Shown here: positions 10,197 to 25,100 of the stretch, one piece after another | Numbering within the stretch: the stretch's first letter is position 1 | How the letters are laid out: each line of letters opens with the position of its first letter | Assembly: GCA_963576475.1 (NCBI GenBank) | Contig: OY754979.1 | Span: forward strand, 34,323,778-34,387,777 | DNA length: 64,000 nucleotides | Reading direction: 5' to 3' | Source: Molanna angustata | Lineage: Eukaryota > Arthropoda > Insecta > Trichoptera > Molannidae | Position numbers and translations under genes: made by a program | The notes under the pieces: model-generated | What the model was told of the DNA's origin: nothing | The model's database searches: none | What the model saw: only the letters and a program-made list of their open reading frames with translations

Positions 10197-13100
10197 CTGA
10201 AATATTAAACAAATCAAATTATAATCAAAGAAAACAATGTGAGTCAATTATTAATCAGACGTTATAAGTATAAAGGTACTAAGTGGTTTAATGAACTCCC
10301 TCTGAGTCTTTAGTGCACTTTACACGGACACTATTTTCAACGCAGCCCAGTTTCCAACACTTAAAATAGCATCCAAAATAGAGGTTAATCCGAGCATAGC
10401 TTTATAGTACACAGTTTACACAATTATATGTGCAAATGTTTAATATAATATAAATGTATATCGAAAGTTTCGACACTTTCCAAATAAACAAAATACATCG
10501 CGAGCGAACGTCACACGGAAAAGTCAACGCAAACGGCAGCCATAATTAACGGCAGTCAGTAACGATGACACTGAATAATTTTACAGATTTCTGCTTTACC
10601 AAAAATGATGTAAATCACGTTGAAAATAGAACACGTTCTATTTTTTTGCCCATCGCGTTGAAAATCCCGTTGAAAACAGCGTCCGTATAAAGTAGACTTT
10701 AGACTCGAAAAAAATTATAATAATAAGAATAAAATCAAAAAATTGTACTAATTGAATTTTTTTTTGTTATTTCGTTCTTGTTTTTGTGTAGCTTCTTATT
10801 TGTTAGTAGATGTACAATGTTTTGACGAATGTAACAAATACAAAATAGATACTCCCCTCTTTAATACGAAATTTTATCTCAATTAAAGAGGGTTATTATA
10901 AATCATATAATGTAATTTGTAAACCTTTAATTGTAATTTATATGCAAAACTGTATTGATTTGTAAAAATTAAAAAAAAAATTATTGTCTTTTGTGTACGT
11001 ACATGGAGTTGTTCTTTGTAAAATAACATTAATTATTGCAACATATTTAATTTAAAGGAGCGTATCATAGTCAACACAAATCATACTCTCCCATGAAGGT
11101 ATGAAAATATACTCTCCGCTATACAAATAGTACACATTAACAATTATTCTATTTTTCTTCTTTAAATGTAAAAAATCCACGATTGTATATTTATGAAGCC
11201 CGTTTAAATTGTATCAATTCTTTAAACAAAAATTTAATAAGCTCACAGAGTAAGGAATATACAGAGCTGGTATAAGCTACGACTTTAGGTCAGAAGATTG
11301 GTACACAAAGTGAGATGGAATGGAGATATCCCAAACACATTAAATTTTTAAATATAAATTGGATAACTTGAAGGTTTTTTCGTTGACACAGTGGAAGTTC
11401 ATAATTATAAATTGTAAAAAAAAAAACTTATAAATTGAAACACAGTTATATTCCACACTGAGTATTTTTATTTGCCTAAGCGCTTTCGCCAGTCACAGCT
11501 GGCATCCTCAGAGGCACACTATATACATATCAGTATATAGTGTGCCTCTGAGGATGCCAGCTATGACTGGCGAAAGCGCTTAGGCAAATAAAAATACTCA
11601 GTGTAGAATATAACTGTGTTTCAATTTATAAGTTTTTTTTTTTTTACAATTTATATAAATTGGATATTAATATAATGATAATTGATATTAATGATACATT
11701 TATATACCAGTAAAAGTATTTACTTTTCGAAATATAAATTCCTTTATTAAACAACATGTACTTTTTGATATTAGTGTTAAGTACTGTTTTTGAATTTTTA
11801 TTCCGAATCATTCAGAAAATATTCAAATACGTTCACCAATTGTACCAAGAAATTTTGCTTCATATATAGATCATTGGTCTGTAAAAAAATAAAATTTTCA
11901 TTCTAAAAATATTGATAGATGAATTCATAGAGAATCAATTGACCTTTATTCAGCCTGACGAGGGAGCAGAGAGCCGAATCAGCTGTGAATTCAATTCCAT
12001 AATGAATTTTATATCAATTTTATATCATACCATGTCTTTTTTACTGGGGTAGACAGAGATAACCAAGAGCCATACACTTGTCTTTGTATACATTCATTGC
12101 CTCACTCAAATTCACAATGTCGATATAAAAATAATAATATAAGCAAATACCTGTCCTAACAGAGATCCTCTGTGCGACCATCCGCCCTCCCAGCACAGCT
12201 AATCCAGTACAGAGAGCGTGACCTAAGATGGCTCCCAACACAACACCAAACACGTCCTGGAATAAATATTACATCGTATTAAAATGTATGTAATAAATGA
12301 ATAAAAGTGGTGAAAAAGTAAGTGAGAAAAAAGAGTGATGGAATTGTACCATTAATTAGTTAATTACATAAAGTGGTGTTTTACTTTGCATGAGGATAAA
12401 AGATTGAGTTTGTACTGTAATGATCCTGGTCACGGCACCACTTTAACGGGTCACCCCTCAAACTCTTGATGCCACGCGAACCCCGCTAACCCCAACAATA
12501 GCTACTAAATAATGTATGTACTGTAATGATCCTGGTCACGGCACCACTTTAACGGGTCACCCCTCAAACTCTTGATGCCACGCGAACCCCGCTAACCCCA
12601 ACAATAGCTACTAAATAATGTATGTACTGTAATGATCCTGGTTACGGCACCACTTTAACGGGTCACCCCTCAAACTCTTGATGCCACGCGAACCCCACTA
12701 ACCCCAACAATAGCTACTAAATAATGTATGTACTGTAATGATCCTGGTCACGGCACCACTTTAACGGGTCACCCCTCAAACTCTTGATGCCACGCGAACC
12801 CCGCTAACCCCAACAATAGCTACTAAATAATGTATGTACTGTAATGATCCTGGTCACGGCACCACTTTAACGGGTCACCCCTCAAACTCTTGATGCCACG
12901 CGAACCCCGCTAACCCCAACAATAGCTACTAAATAATGTATGTACTGTAATGATCCTGGTTACGGCACCACTTTAACGGGTCACCCCTCAAACTCTTGAT
13001 GCCACGCGAACCCCGCTAACCCCAACAATAGCTACTGCGTAAACCCAAGGCTCCAAGGAGCGGCGGGTCGGACCCATTACAGTACCTACTCAATGACCAA

Positions 13101-16100
13101 TAGGACTAACTTACTTAAATAAAACCCCAGCGCATACCTTTTAGCTAGTGGAGTGAAAATCGTTGAAACAACGCCACTGAATGTTAATTGAATTATGTAT
13201 TATTAAGTTTCTGTAATTTACTTGAGATATATTTATACTTATATTGATTATATTAGTGAAATAAGTAAAGTATTTATCAAATAACTTCTATAATATTACA
13301 AGAAAATATTATTCCCAAAGCATTTTATTCATGAATAATTGACAATCCTTGCAAACATTTCAATAAATCACATTTTTACTGTTCATAAAAATTACTAAAC
13401 TTATTTTATAGAAATAAAAAGTACTTTGAATGGTTTGACAGATGAAATCATAGAGAAGAAATTAACTGTTATTTATGGGAAACAAACCAACTCAAGTCCA
13501 TAAAGTATAAATATATAATATGTCCTATTCTGATTCGTCTAAATTTATTCGTCTGAATTTTAGTATATGAGAAATGTCAAAAAGTTGACTGAATTTATAC
13601 GGGACTCATTACGACACACCGCGTGGATAAAAAATCCTTTTATCCACGGTCGCCCGTTGATGTAGATGTTTTCGTACTCTGAAATGAATCATGATATCAA
13701 TATAAAGACGATTGAATTTATAGTCAGAGCATTACAAAAATTAAGACGAAATTAGAGAATAAAATAGTAAAAAAGATAAATAAAACTAGCCAAAAATGAT
13801 GGAATTTAATGTTATGTAAGACCTTCTGCACGTTATGTTTACCTGGAAGATGGAAATTATTTCGTATATATCACCATTGACAGTTGGATCTCATGTGTTA
13901 CATGCAGCTAGTTATATTATATTCTACCTCTTGCTATTCTATGTCTTCTTCTTCATCTTGGTGTAGACCGAGGGTCTGTTGGTACAGGATGGTCCTCCTG
14001 AGATGCTGAGCTCCAGCTATCTCTCCATCGTTTCTGGGGTTTTCCTGGTTGACGCTGTCCATCTGGTACCTGGTGCAGAGCTATGTGTGGAATTCTCTTT
14101 TGGTTCATCCTCTGAACATGCTGGTACCGGTATCGTCGACACTTGTCTCCCCCATCTGACCACATCTTGGACCTCGCATACTTCACGGATTGCCGTGTTT
14201 CTGATACGATCACGCAAGGTCCTTGCAGCAATGGCGCGTAGAGTTCTCATTTCTGCAGTCCTCAGCATGCTATTGGTCTTGACAGTGTCTGCTCTTGCCT
14301 CTATGCTATAAGTGAGGAAAGGTCGCACACAGGTCTTATAGATGCGTACCTTGCTGCTGGTTCGCATGTCTTTGTTCCTCCATATGACATCTCGCAGGCA
14401 GCCTGCAACAGCTGAGGCTTTGTCTACCTGAGGCCTTACTTCTTTGGGGAGGTCATGAGTGCTGACTAGGTCACAGCCTAAATATTTGAACTGGGACACC
14501 TGTTCAATAGGCCCGTCGCCCACTGAGATTATATTGCTATTCTATGTAAGCCTAATAAATAGGACATGGGAAATTATTCTTCTTCTTCTTCGATGGCGCT
14601 ACAGCCCAAATCGAGCCTTGGCCTCCGTTAACTTTCGCCTCCATCCAATCCTGTCCTCTGCTGCCACTTTCCAGCTCCTCTCTTGGAGAAGCTGAGCCGC
14701 ATCCTTTTTGACCTCATCTTCCCACCGCAGCCTTGGTCTTCCTACCCTTCTTCTCCCACCTGGGTGTCCAGTCATGATTCGTTTCGGCACCCGTGAGGTT
14801 GGCATTCGTTGTACATGTCCAGCCCATCTCAGCCTAAGTAATTTCATGTGCGTTGAGATACTTGGGGTCTGGTATATGTTGTACAACTCATCGTTGCGTC
14901 TAATGCGCCATTCATCGCCATCCTTCACGGGGCCGCATATTCTACGCAGTACCTTTCTTTCAAAGGTGTCCAGCGTTTCAGACATCTTCGCCGTTATGGT
15001 TAATGTCTCGCATCCATATGCCAACACTGTTCTGACTATGGTCTTGTAGAGTGTGACTTTTGTTTTACGATGGACACTGCGAGATTTAAAAACAGGGAGC
15101 AATGAAAAATATGTTTTATTGGCTGCCGTAATTCTTTTTCTTATTTCAGCTGGATCTTCATTATTTTCGGTAAGACTGGAGCCCAGGTAAGTGAATTGAT
15201 CCACTACTTCAAACGAGTAGTTATCCTTATATTGCACACTGCCTCTCGGTCGATGCGCCGGGTTTCTGCTTTGTGCCATTACTTTTGTCTTTTCTTTGTT
15301 TATACACAATCCCACTTCACATGCTGCTGTCTCTAAGGGGTCGAAGACTTCTTCAATGGCTGTCATTGATCTTCCTATGATGTTAATATCATCCGCATAG
15401 CCGACAATTTGACTACTTTTGTAGCAAATATTGGAATTGGTGTCCACTAGAGTTTTTCTTATCACATGCTCAAGCACGATATTGAAGAGAGTGGGAGCCA
15501 GGCCATCACCCTGTTTCAGACCCTGAGACACTGCGAATTCCTCCGTCAGTTCTCCATCTACCTTGACCTGACATCTGGAGTTGTTCATGGTTGATTTGAT
15601 AAGCCTCACCAATTTCGGGGGGATCTGGAACTGTAGCAGTATCTCATATAGGCTCTCCCTGTCTATGCTATCGTATGCCTGTTTAAAATCTATGAATAGT
15701 TGGTGCACATCGATGTCAAATTCCCAACACTTCGACAGGATCTGGCGGACTGTAAATAACTGGTCCGTAGTTGACCTTCCAGTTCTAAAGCCCGCCTGAT
15801 ACTCTCCTAATAGGTTTTCTGCGTATCCCTCTAATCTTTGTTTTAGTATGGTGGTAAAGATTTTATACGCTGCGCAGAGCAATGATATGCCTCTATGGTT
15901 CTCACATTTTAATTTATCACCTTTCTTGTGTATGGGACATATTACGCTGGTTTGCCATTCCATTGGGATTTCCTCCATGGTCCATATCTTTACAATGAGG
16001 CTATGTATCAAATTTTTTAGGTGCTCGTTTCCATTTTTAAGCAGCTCAGCGGGCAAGTTGTCCTTTCCAGGTGCTTTATTATTTCTTAATTTTCTTAAAG

Positions 16101-19100
16101 CGATGTTTACTTCTGTTATTGATGGTGGGTTTGTCGGCTCTTCGTTATTTGATTCCGCGGGGATATTAGTAGTATGATTTCTCAGATCATTGTTAGGATT
16201 AAGGAGTTTATGGAAGTATTCCTTCCACACCTGCTTGATTTGCTCTTTATCTGATATTATGTTTCCGTTTGTGTCTTTACATAGTGTCGTATTTGGCTTG
16301 AATCCCTTTTTAAAGAAGTTAACACCTTTATATGCTTCCCTCGTATTATTATTTGTAAAGTCTTCTTCCATCTTGAGCAATATATTATTTAGAAAGTCTC
16401 TCTTCTTTCTCTTTATCAGCCTATTTGTTTCTCTTCTAGCCTGTTCATATGCATGTCTTTTAATTCTGGTTGGTCTTTCAATAAACTGCTTCCGGAGTGT
16501 ATTCTTGTCAGCCACGCTTCTTTCACAAACTTCGTCGAACCAGGGATTCCTATCTTGTCTTGGTCTATTTCCAACACTTTCTTCTGCAGCTCTCATAACT
16601 GCATTTTTAACCAAATTCCAGTCATTGTCAAGGGCTTCATGGGTGTTTTCGCTGCTGATATGGTCTGGTAGATAGTTGGCAAGTGCGTTGTGGTATTGTT
16701 CTAGTCCGATACTTGTTTTTATAGCTTCTGTGTTGATTTACATGGGAAATTATTATGGGATATAAATTATTTGAGTTGAAAATTGTGGTAGAGAATAAAA
16801 AATGTGCAATAGATAAATGTACCTCTCTAGCGCCGAGTATGACAGTGGCCAACTGTGACCTGTCTCCCCACTCTGCTAGGAATGTCATGGAAGCTGCTTG
16901 CGCTAAGATACGTAATGTCGCAGCAAAGGCTCTCTTCTTCACGGACACACGAGCAGCCTCCTGGTCCACAAGAGATAAGGCAGCTTCTTTCTCATACTGG
17001 AAATATACATACATAGCATACACTTTCTGTCTCACAAAATAAACTGAATATTCCTCTTAAAGAATCAATCTGTCTAGAGTGGAAAATTGAGGTCACCAAT
17101 CCCGGGGATTCCCGGGATGAACTATGTATCATAAATCAAAATGTTTTTTAGTTGCTAAGAAAATTAAATAAAATGCAATAAAAAAACAATTAAAATAAAA
17201 ATAAAATTAGTATTTATTAATGAGAACACGGTAAAACATCATATTCTGCTTTCAATCTCGCAAGTGTAGTAACGCATTACTGATCATGCAAGTCATGCGA
17301 ATCCAGGATTGCAGGATCGGATTCCTTAGTCTGAAGCGAGTTGACTAAGTGTAATTGATGGTCTTAGAGGCTGCGCATGACTTGACTCTAAACCACATTC
17401 AAGAACTGGACCATCAAAATAATGAAATATAAAAAAGACGTCTTCTGGATCACAGAATACCAATTCTTTAATGGAATTGGACAGAACTAATAAAGAAGCT
17501 TACTATGATTGTGGTTTTAGTGTAAATGGACCAATTGAGGGGAACGATTTACCCTCTGACATACATAGAACGCAAAACCTTAAGGCTATCAGTTGATTAC
17601 TAGTTAGATTTATTTTATTTTACAGAGCCAAGAATGATTTTGTTTCTTTTTGTATTGCTTCCCGAGCAACTAACATATACTATGTCAAATAATAATTTAA
17701 CACGCAACCAATAACTAGTTGCCACATTCTGGAGACTATGATATTTATTGTGTCACAACTAAAACCTGTGTTTTATTTACAGGACATAGATTCACAATTT
17801 CTATCAATGGATGCTTAGAGGTATGTAATGTATAATGATTACCTGATCATCTCTCTTGCGCAGATCCTGTTGTACTTCTTCCAGCTCTTCTTGTCCTTCA
17901 TTGGGGTCCATCTTCCATCCATCCCTCAGCATCTTGAGACCAAACAGAGCAAATAGAGCCGCACTCAGATAGTATGTGTAAGCTCGGGGGACCAACGTGG
18001 CTATCCAACCAAAGCCAGCTAGAAATATACACCATACAATATTACAGAACCAATTACTCTTCTTTAAATTTACCAATTAACATAATCCTCACCACTTTCA
18101 CCAGAATTATGTAGACACTATAAACATATTAAGAGAGCTTATTTACATATGTGGCGATGGTACACGACACAGCCAATTAATGAATACATCATTTGTCGGA
18201 TGGTCTCGCATCTCATTCATATCAACGAAGATGGCCGAAGGACATCAGATCCTGAAACGAATAAGGAACGCGGTTTCCCATTCGCATATCAACCGGCAAG
18301 ATGACTACAGTGTTAACTCATTAGTAATAATCGTAAAATTAATATAGACCCAAACATCGCAAACATCTGTAAATTTATCAAGTATAATATTGTAACTTAT
18401 TTAAACCGAAAACATATGTAAATCATGTAAGTTATCTTTTATTTAATATAAACCCTTCATCACTCAATTACTATTTCTATTTCTGACTGATTAACTGATT
18501 ATTATCAAATTGCAATATCATATTTAGTGATGTATGTTATTGGGAAGTAATTTGTACACGCACTTAAAATCGCAACCTTCTGATATATTATATTCTCAAT
18601 TAAATAACAACCCCAATAGCATACATTTCTAAACATATTTATTAACCTTAGAAACATTCTTAACTTAAAATTACTTACTACGCTTTCGCCCATTCAATAT
18701 TTCAATATGGCATTTTTGCATGGGGGGGGGGAGCATATAAAACATAATACCATAAAACACGTGGGGGGGGGCATATAAAACACGTAGATAATAAAAATTA
18801 TAAATAAAAAACCATTTGACTACCCAACTTTGCGACTATTTCATGATTTTCAAGTGTCGCCTTATATAAATAAATATATACCTTGTAATAAAAATATTTG
18901 TATTACAAGGTATATATTATAATGAGAGCATTGAATAATAACCTACCAGAGAGTACAGTCATCAGTATGAGAGCTGAGATAGCTCCAACAAACACCAACA
19001 TCCTGGGATGTCTCATGGCCATGATGGCAGCAATGAAGAATGTCTTGTCACCCAATTCACTGACGATGATGACAGAGAGTGAAGCCACCAGACCCTGCAC

Positions 19101-22100
19101 AAAGCCGGAGCGAGTCTCCGACTCTATATGCTGAAAACAAATACAATATATACGCTAAAATCTTTTTGTATCATTTCTTGGACAATCATTTAAATTTATT
19201 GTTTCACATATCCAAACTGGATCTATATAAACTGGTTTGAAGTCCAGAAATGGCTTCATTAAAAGCACCTCCCCGATTGAAAACTCACAAAAAAGGAGAG
19301 AGGATCTGTGGAAACAGGACCTTGGAGTGGGGCTGTGGATGCATCCACGTGAGGGTATCCCAATAGGAGAAGACCTGCCCTACTGTATATGGACTACCCT
19401 CAACAGATTAAGGGTCAGTGTCACACGATGTAGAGTGAACCTCGCAAGGTGGGGGTACCTCTCTGAAGATGACACTCTATGTGACTGCGGCGTAACCCAG
19501 GATGAGAGTCACCTTCTGATATGCACCTCTGGTGACATAATTATGGGAAATGACAAGGCGATAGCAGTCGCCGCATATTGGAGTGGCAGGGTTTGAACCA
19601 GCCTGACACGTAAGTGTATCCACCAGTATATTTAGCTAACAGAACCACGAAGACTATCATGTTTGAAAGGACTGACTCCATATTAACTTGTCTGACAGAA
19701 CCTTCAGCTTCAAGATTGAATAGTTTGTACGAACGGGCACCACAAATTTGACTAAATTGAATTGTTTGTTTGTTTGTTGCATTGATATGTTCATTGGTAA
19801 AAGTTCAGTATAATTATAAAAAGGGGACTAGGGCCGAACATTCAGCAGTATTAGGACACTATTATTTACAAACAAAAATGGAGTGTGTGTTAAATGGAGT
19901 TAAAAATGAGTTGGTTGTGACCAACACTAAACTCTTCAATGCATAATTTAGTGTGCCTACACTGAATTTGGTGTTGGAAGAACAAGGATTCGATGCCAGG
20001 TCTTCTGTGCTGCAAGATCAGTGCCCTGAACTATCTGAATCAATTTCTATATGAAAAGTGAGTTAGATGACATCAAATCTAGACTAATACTGATTTGTTT
20101 TCCATTTTTTGAAAATTTAATTACTTATTAATTATTTAATTTAATTATCTGTCAACTTGATATACCTACTGCACTGCTATTAAAATCTCGATATTTTTTT
20201 CATATTAGATACGGTTAATTCAACTTTAATGAAGTGAAATCTACACTGTGAATATAGTGAATTTAGAACCAGCCCCCCTAGACGACGTATCATTTAGCTC
20301 AAGAAAAGAAACAAGAAAAGATAACTCAATGACATGTTGTCTAGGGGGGCAGTTACCAAGACTATCGAGACAAGATAATTCCTACCCACAAACTTTCCAC
20401 CATCTTCAAATTAAGAAGTGGGAAGTTATGATTGTAGGATTCATAAATTGTTTTCACTCATTTTCAATAGATGGAAATAGCTCTAAAAATTATATTGTAA
20501 GTAGAATTTCATCTGAAAAAAAAACATATTACTGGTTGACAAAATAACATTATCTGTCATTTAACATTATCAGTTTAATGCTCCCTTCCCTTACACACAT
20601 GTCATTATATTATATTATTAATTATCATATTCTTTGTCAGATAATCTCACCTTAGATAGTAAATATCCTGGATTAATATATGTATGACTAGACTAGATTA
20701 TAGTTATATTAGGGTAGGGTCATAGCCACGGACCAATGTCACAACGAGAGATAAAATCCATAGTGGATATGTTCAGTGAGAGGTAGCCTGGCCATATGGT
20801 AGCTGATGGAAAGTAGGCTAAAGTGGTTCGGACATATTCAAAGAAAACCGCCAGAAAACATATGTAACACCGCACTGGACTATCAAGTTCCCGGAAAAAT
20901 ACCAAAAAGGTGTCCCGAAAGACGATGGAAGAGCTTGATGGCGGAGGATATGTGGACATGTGATGTCTCTGAGGACGATGCTCAGGATATAATCAAGTGG
21001 AGGAGCGCAGTAAGGAGACCTGACCCCACAAGTAAAGAAGGAGAGAGATAGAGAGAGTCACAGACCAATAATTTCTTGGTACACACCACCATCATAATTT
21101 TGTGGCAATAAGTATAACGTATTTGAATATTTTCCGAATGGTTCGGAATAAAAATTGAAACAGTACTCAACATTAATATCAAAAAGTACATGTTGTTTAA
21201 CAAAGGGAAAAGTAAATACTTTTACTGCTAAGTATATAAATGTGTCATTAATATCCAATTTATATTAAAACATTGATAGTCTTACTAATAAATGTGTTAT
21301 AAAAGTAACACAACCGTAGGCAAAAACGTTACTAATAAACACTGTGTAGCAGATCAGTTGGTACCTACCCAGTCGTTATACAACGTTTATTAGTAAGATT
21401 TCTAAATAATTGCTACACGGGCTTTACACAGTGTGTAACCAAAACACTGGTCAAGATTAGTAAGACTGTTAATGTGTTTGTTCCACCTCACTTTATGCAA
21501 CAATCCCCTGGCCTAAAGTTGTAGCTTATGTCAGCTCTGTATATATATTCCTTACTCCGTGGTCATAGCGAATTAGCATTAGGGTCTTGGACAAGAAATC
21601 ATAAAAATACTAAACGCTTTCGCCCATTCAATAATGTAATATGGCATTGTTGCATGGGGGAGAGGGGGCGTAATAAACGTCCATTTTACCTCTAGAAATT
21701 ACACAAAGCTTGATTATAAAAATTGAAATGAAAAAACCATCTGAATACCCAACTTCATAATCATTTTCAAGTACAGTCTTTCAAAAAATATATAAAAAAA
21801 ATGTTCTATTTCATATACATAAAGACATAGGAAAGTCACGCCATGCCTTTGTACGTGTAGAGAGTAATAGACAAAATATAATGGGTGGATTGTGTACCAC
21901 GTTAACACATACGAGTTTTGCACAACACTACTACACGTACAATGGGGTGGTGTTGTTCAACCAACTCGAGACTGGCAATTGAATTTAACAATTTCAAAAG
22001 GAAAATAAAACACTTATCAAATATAGTTTAAATACTCGGCGGATATTTTGTGGTTGTTCATATTAACCGTTTTGGCATGTGAATTTTGCCCTAAACCACT

Positions 22101-25100
22101 ATATTTTGAGTCACTATGCGACATGTTTCGGCAGTGCTGTCCTGCCATCGACCGGCTAGTTGAGACTGAGTGTTGATGTTTAGTTTTTGGATGTGTCAGA
22201 TGTGTGACTAACCACGCATTCAACAACCCACACACTAAAATTACTACACGAAACACCATATAAAGGCTACCGACTAAACAATTACGAAACACTTGAAATA
22301 CACAAACATATAAACACCGGCATTAAACTTATAAACAATAACACTTTCCTCAATACATCTCCACTCTTGACAGCTTTCCCCATAAAAAACAAGAATACTA
22401 TTCAGAATCAAATCCGACCCTGTACCACCCCCGCCCCTCTTGACACCAATCCGTCCACCACCAACCCCCTCTACTCACCTCCCCACACATCTGACACATC
22501 CAAAAACTAAACATCAACACTCAGTCTCAACTAGCCGGTCGATGGCAGGACAGCACTGCCGAAACATGTCGCATAGTGACTCAAAATATAATGGTTTAGG
22601 GCAAAATTCACATGACAAAACACTTATCAAATATTGACTGCTTTGTAAATTAAATTCACTACATTTTGTGTAGCTATAATTCTGTAAATTAAATTCACTA
22701 CATTTTGTGTAGCTATAATTCTGTAAATTAAATTCACTACATTTTGTGTAGCTATAATTCTGTAAATTAAATTCACTACATTTTGTGTAGCTATAATTCT
22801 GTAAATTAAATTCACTACATTTTGTGTAGCTATAATTCTGTAAATTAAATTCACTACATTTTGTGTAGCTATAATTCTGTAAATTAAATTCACTACATTT
22901 TGTGTAGCTATAATTCTGTGGATATAAATTATTGTTTCTTCTATTTTAAATCTATCCTTTATACACAAGTGTAAAGGATTTATCTTTTACTCTGGTAAAA
23001 GGCTATATGTATTTTGTATATTGTGTATCTTATTATGTATCTTGTGATTGTGTTTTTACTCTCCACTAATATACCTAGAATAGTGGAGAGACATGCTTTC
23101 ACCATTTTTAAGAGTATTTTTTTACATCAATTTCTCAATGGGTATCATGTAGAGAGTGCATACTTTGAGTTTCGTTGTGTTTTTGTGTGTGCCGTACACA
23201 AATATGAAAATTTGTGATCAGACTAAAAGGCCGATGAACTTAATATTGATACTGTATGTGTGAAGTACATAAACTCAGAGCTGATTAGTTTTCCATAGAC
23301 AACTGTTCATTTTTCATCTGTTAAAACTGAAAAAAAGCTCTCACGACCTGGAAATTTGAGATATTTTAATTTTGTTTAATAATAATCTTCAAAAAAAACT
23401 GCATTCAAAGTTGGTCAACGTTAAAAGAAAAACACGATTGTATGTTTTTCTTTCAAAAAATTATGTTTTAAATTATAGATTTTTGTATGAAAATATATAT
23501 AACAAGAGAAATTTTTTATGTTTGGCAATGTTAAGTTATTTTATTTCATATTGATATTAGAGTGTAATATTTACAGGGAAGCTTCATTGTGTAGTGGAGA
23601 GTTTAGCGTTGGCCACAACCCACTCGTTTGAATATGTGTTGTTATATTAAATAAAATAAGATTAAAAAAATATATCATTATTGTAACGAGGAATCATCAT
23701 GAGTCTGTTAGATAATTTATTGTCATAGTTAATTTTTACATTACAAGCATTTATGCTTATTTTAGGGAACGTAGGAAGATGTACTTGTTTAATAAGGACA
23801 TATTTAAAAAAAAAATGAAAATACTATGTTTTTGATTCTAAAATATATGTACAATTTGTTACACCGATAGCTATTTCATATCTTGTATAGTCTTTATTAC
23901 ACAAATACATTGTGTTTTGATTTTTAAGTATGTAATTATAGTTATAGTAAATAATCGTTAGGGTGTTAGAAAATTGTCAAGATATAATTTTGATAAACCA
24001 TTAAAGGGGTTTATGACAATCATCATTCAGCATCCGTTTCTTTTTTTGTAATAAAATGCATGAAATATTTAAATTACCTTGAAGAAAACCCCAAATATCT
24101 TATCTCTGATTCCAGTGTGAGCTGTTGTGCTGGAATATTCTATTGTCGAACTGAAGAGATCTGAGAAGGTACCGGACCCAGTCAAAGTACTCTGACTCAA
24201 CTGAGACACGCTGCTTAGATCCATCTTGGAATATATATAATGTATTATTGTAGACGACACCAAATTATATATATATGTACCTATGTATTACATTTGACAG
24301 TCAACCATCACACACTGAACTTTAAACACTACACTATTATATTTAAATCACTTTCAATTCACATTAAAACGATCCTAGTAACAAAATATAATTATAAGAC
24401 TCCAGAATGTGGCGACATGTTATTAGGTGCATGTTAAATCAATACTTGACATAGGATTGCCCGAGAAGGGCCACAAATAATACAAAATTATATATATAAA
24501 ACATTGTTACAGCGCTATTTATGTAAAACTAAATCAGTGTTATTTAAAAGAACTCCTTGAACCACGGTTCAGTTGAACCCGGTTCAAAATCTTATTCCAC
24601 GTTCAACTGAAACCTCATTTATAAAAATATTTGAACCGCAGTTCATTTAAACTCGATTTTGAGCTCCATTTCATAAGACAGCACCGAATTTAGTTTTGTT
24701 AAGTTGGTTGTATACTGCGCACAAAACAGTAAGCGCAACATGAAACATGTGCACGCCACGTGATAGTTGTATCAAAATCTAGCTATTGCAATTTACAGCA
24801 TTCAATATTTTTGTTTAAATTCAACGTAAATCAATAATTCTAATGGATTAAATAGTTTTTCATATGTTTTTCTCATATCTTATGATTGACAAATGTCTAT
24901 CAAAATTAGTTAAACTATTTTTATTGACTAACTTTTTTAACATGTCAATAGACGAAGTTGGGATATTGTAGAAGAACCAGGAACTCGAGGCACCTACAGG
25001 GCTTACGACCTGTCATCGGCTGGTTTACGTGATCACTTTATGCGCTTACGCAACGTTCACCAATTATGCCTTCTTATTGGGTTTCCTTATCAATGTAATT

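Noticed and set aside
11951..11995. Hammerhead-ribozyme-like CCTGACGAG...CGAATCAGC
   Set aside because: The core lacks the required GAAA, and stem II does not close well.
14708..16675. Several plus-strand hydrophobic open frames
   Set aside because: Antisense of the reverse transcriptase ORF on the minus strand.
22627..22968. Minus-strand 113-residue repeat protein
   Set aside because: Translation of a 39-bp tandem array; no independent support.
24078..24263. ATG at exon 2 of TMEM165 as the true start codon
   Set aside because: It would remove the signal sequence. Exon 1 at 49 kb has an in-phase donor and gives the family-typical length.
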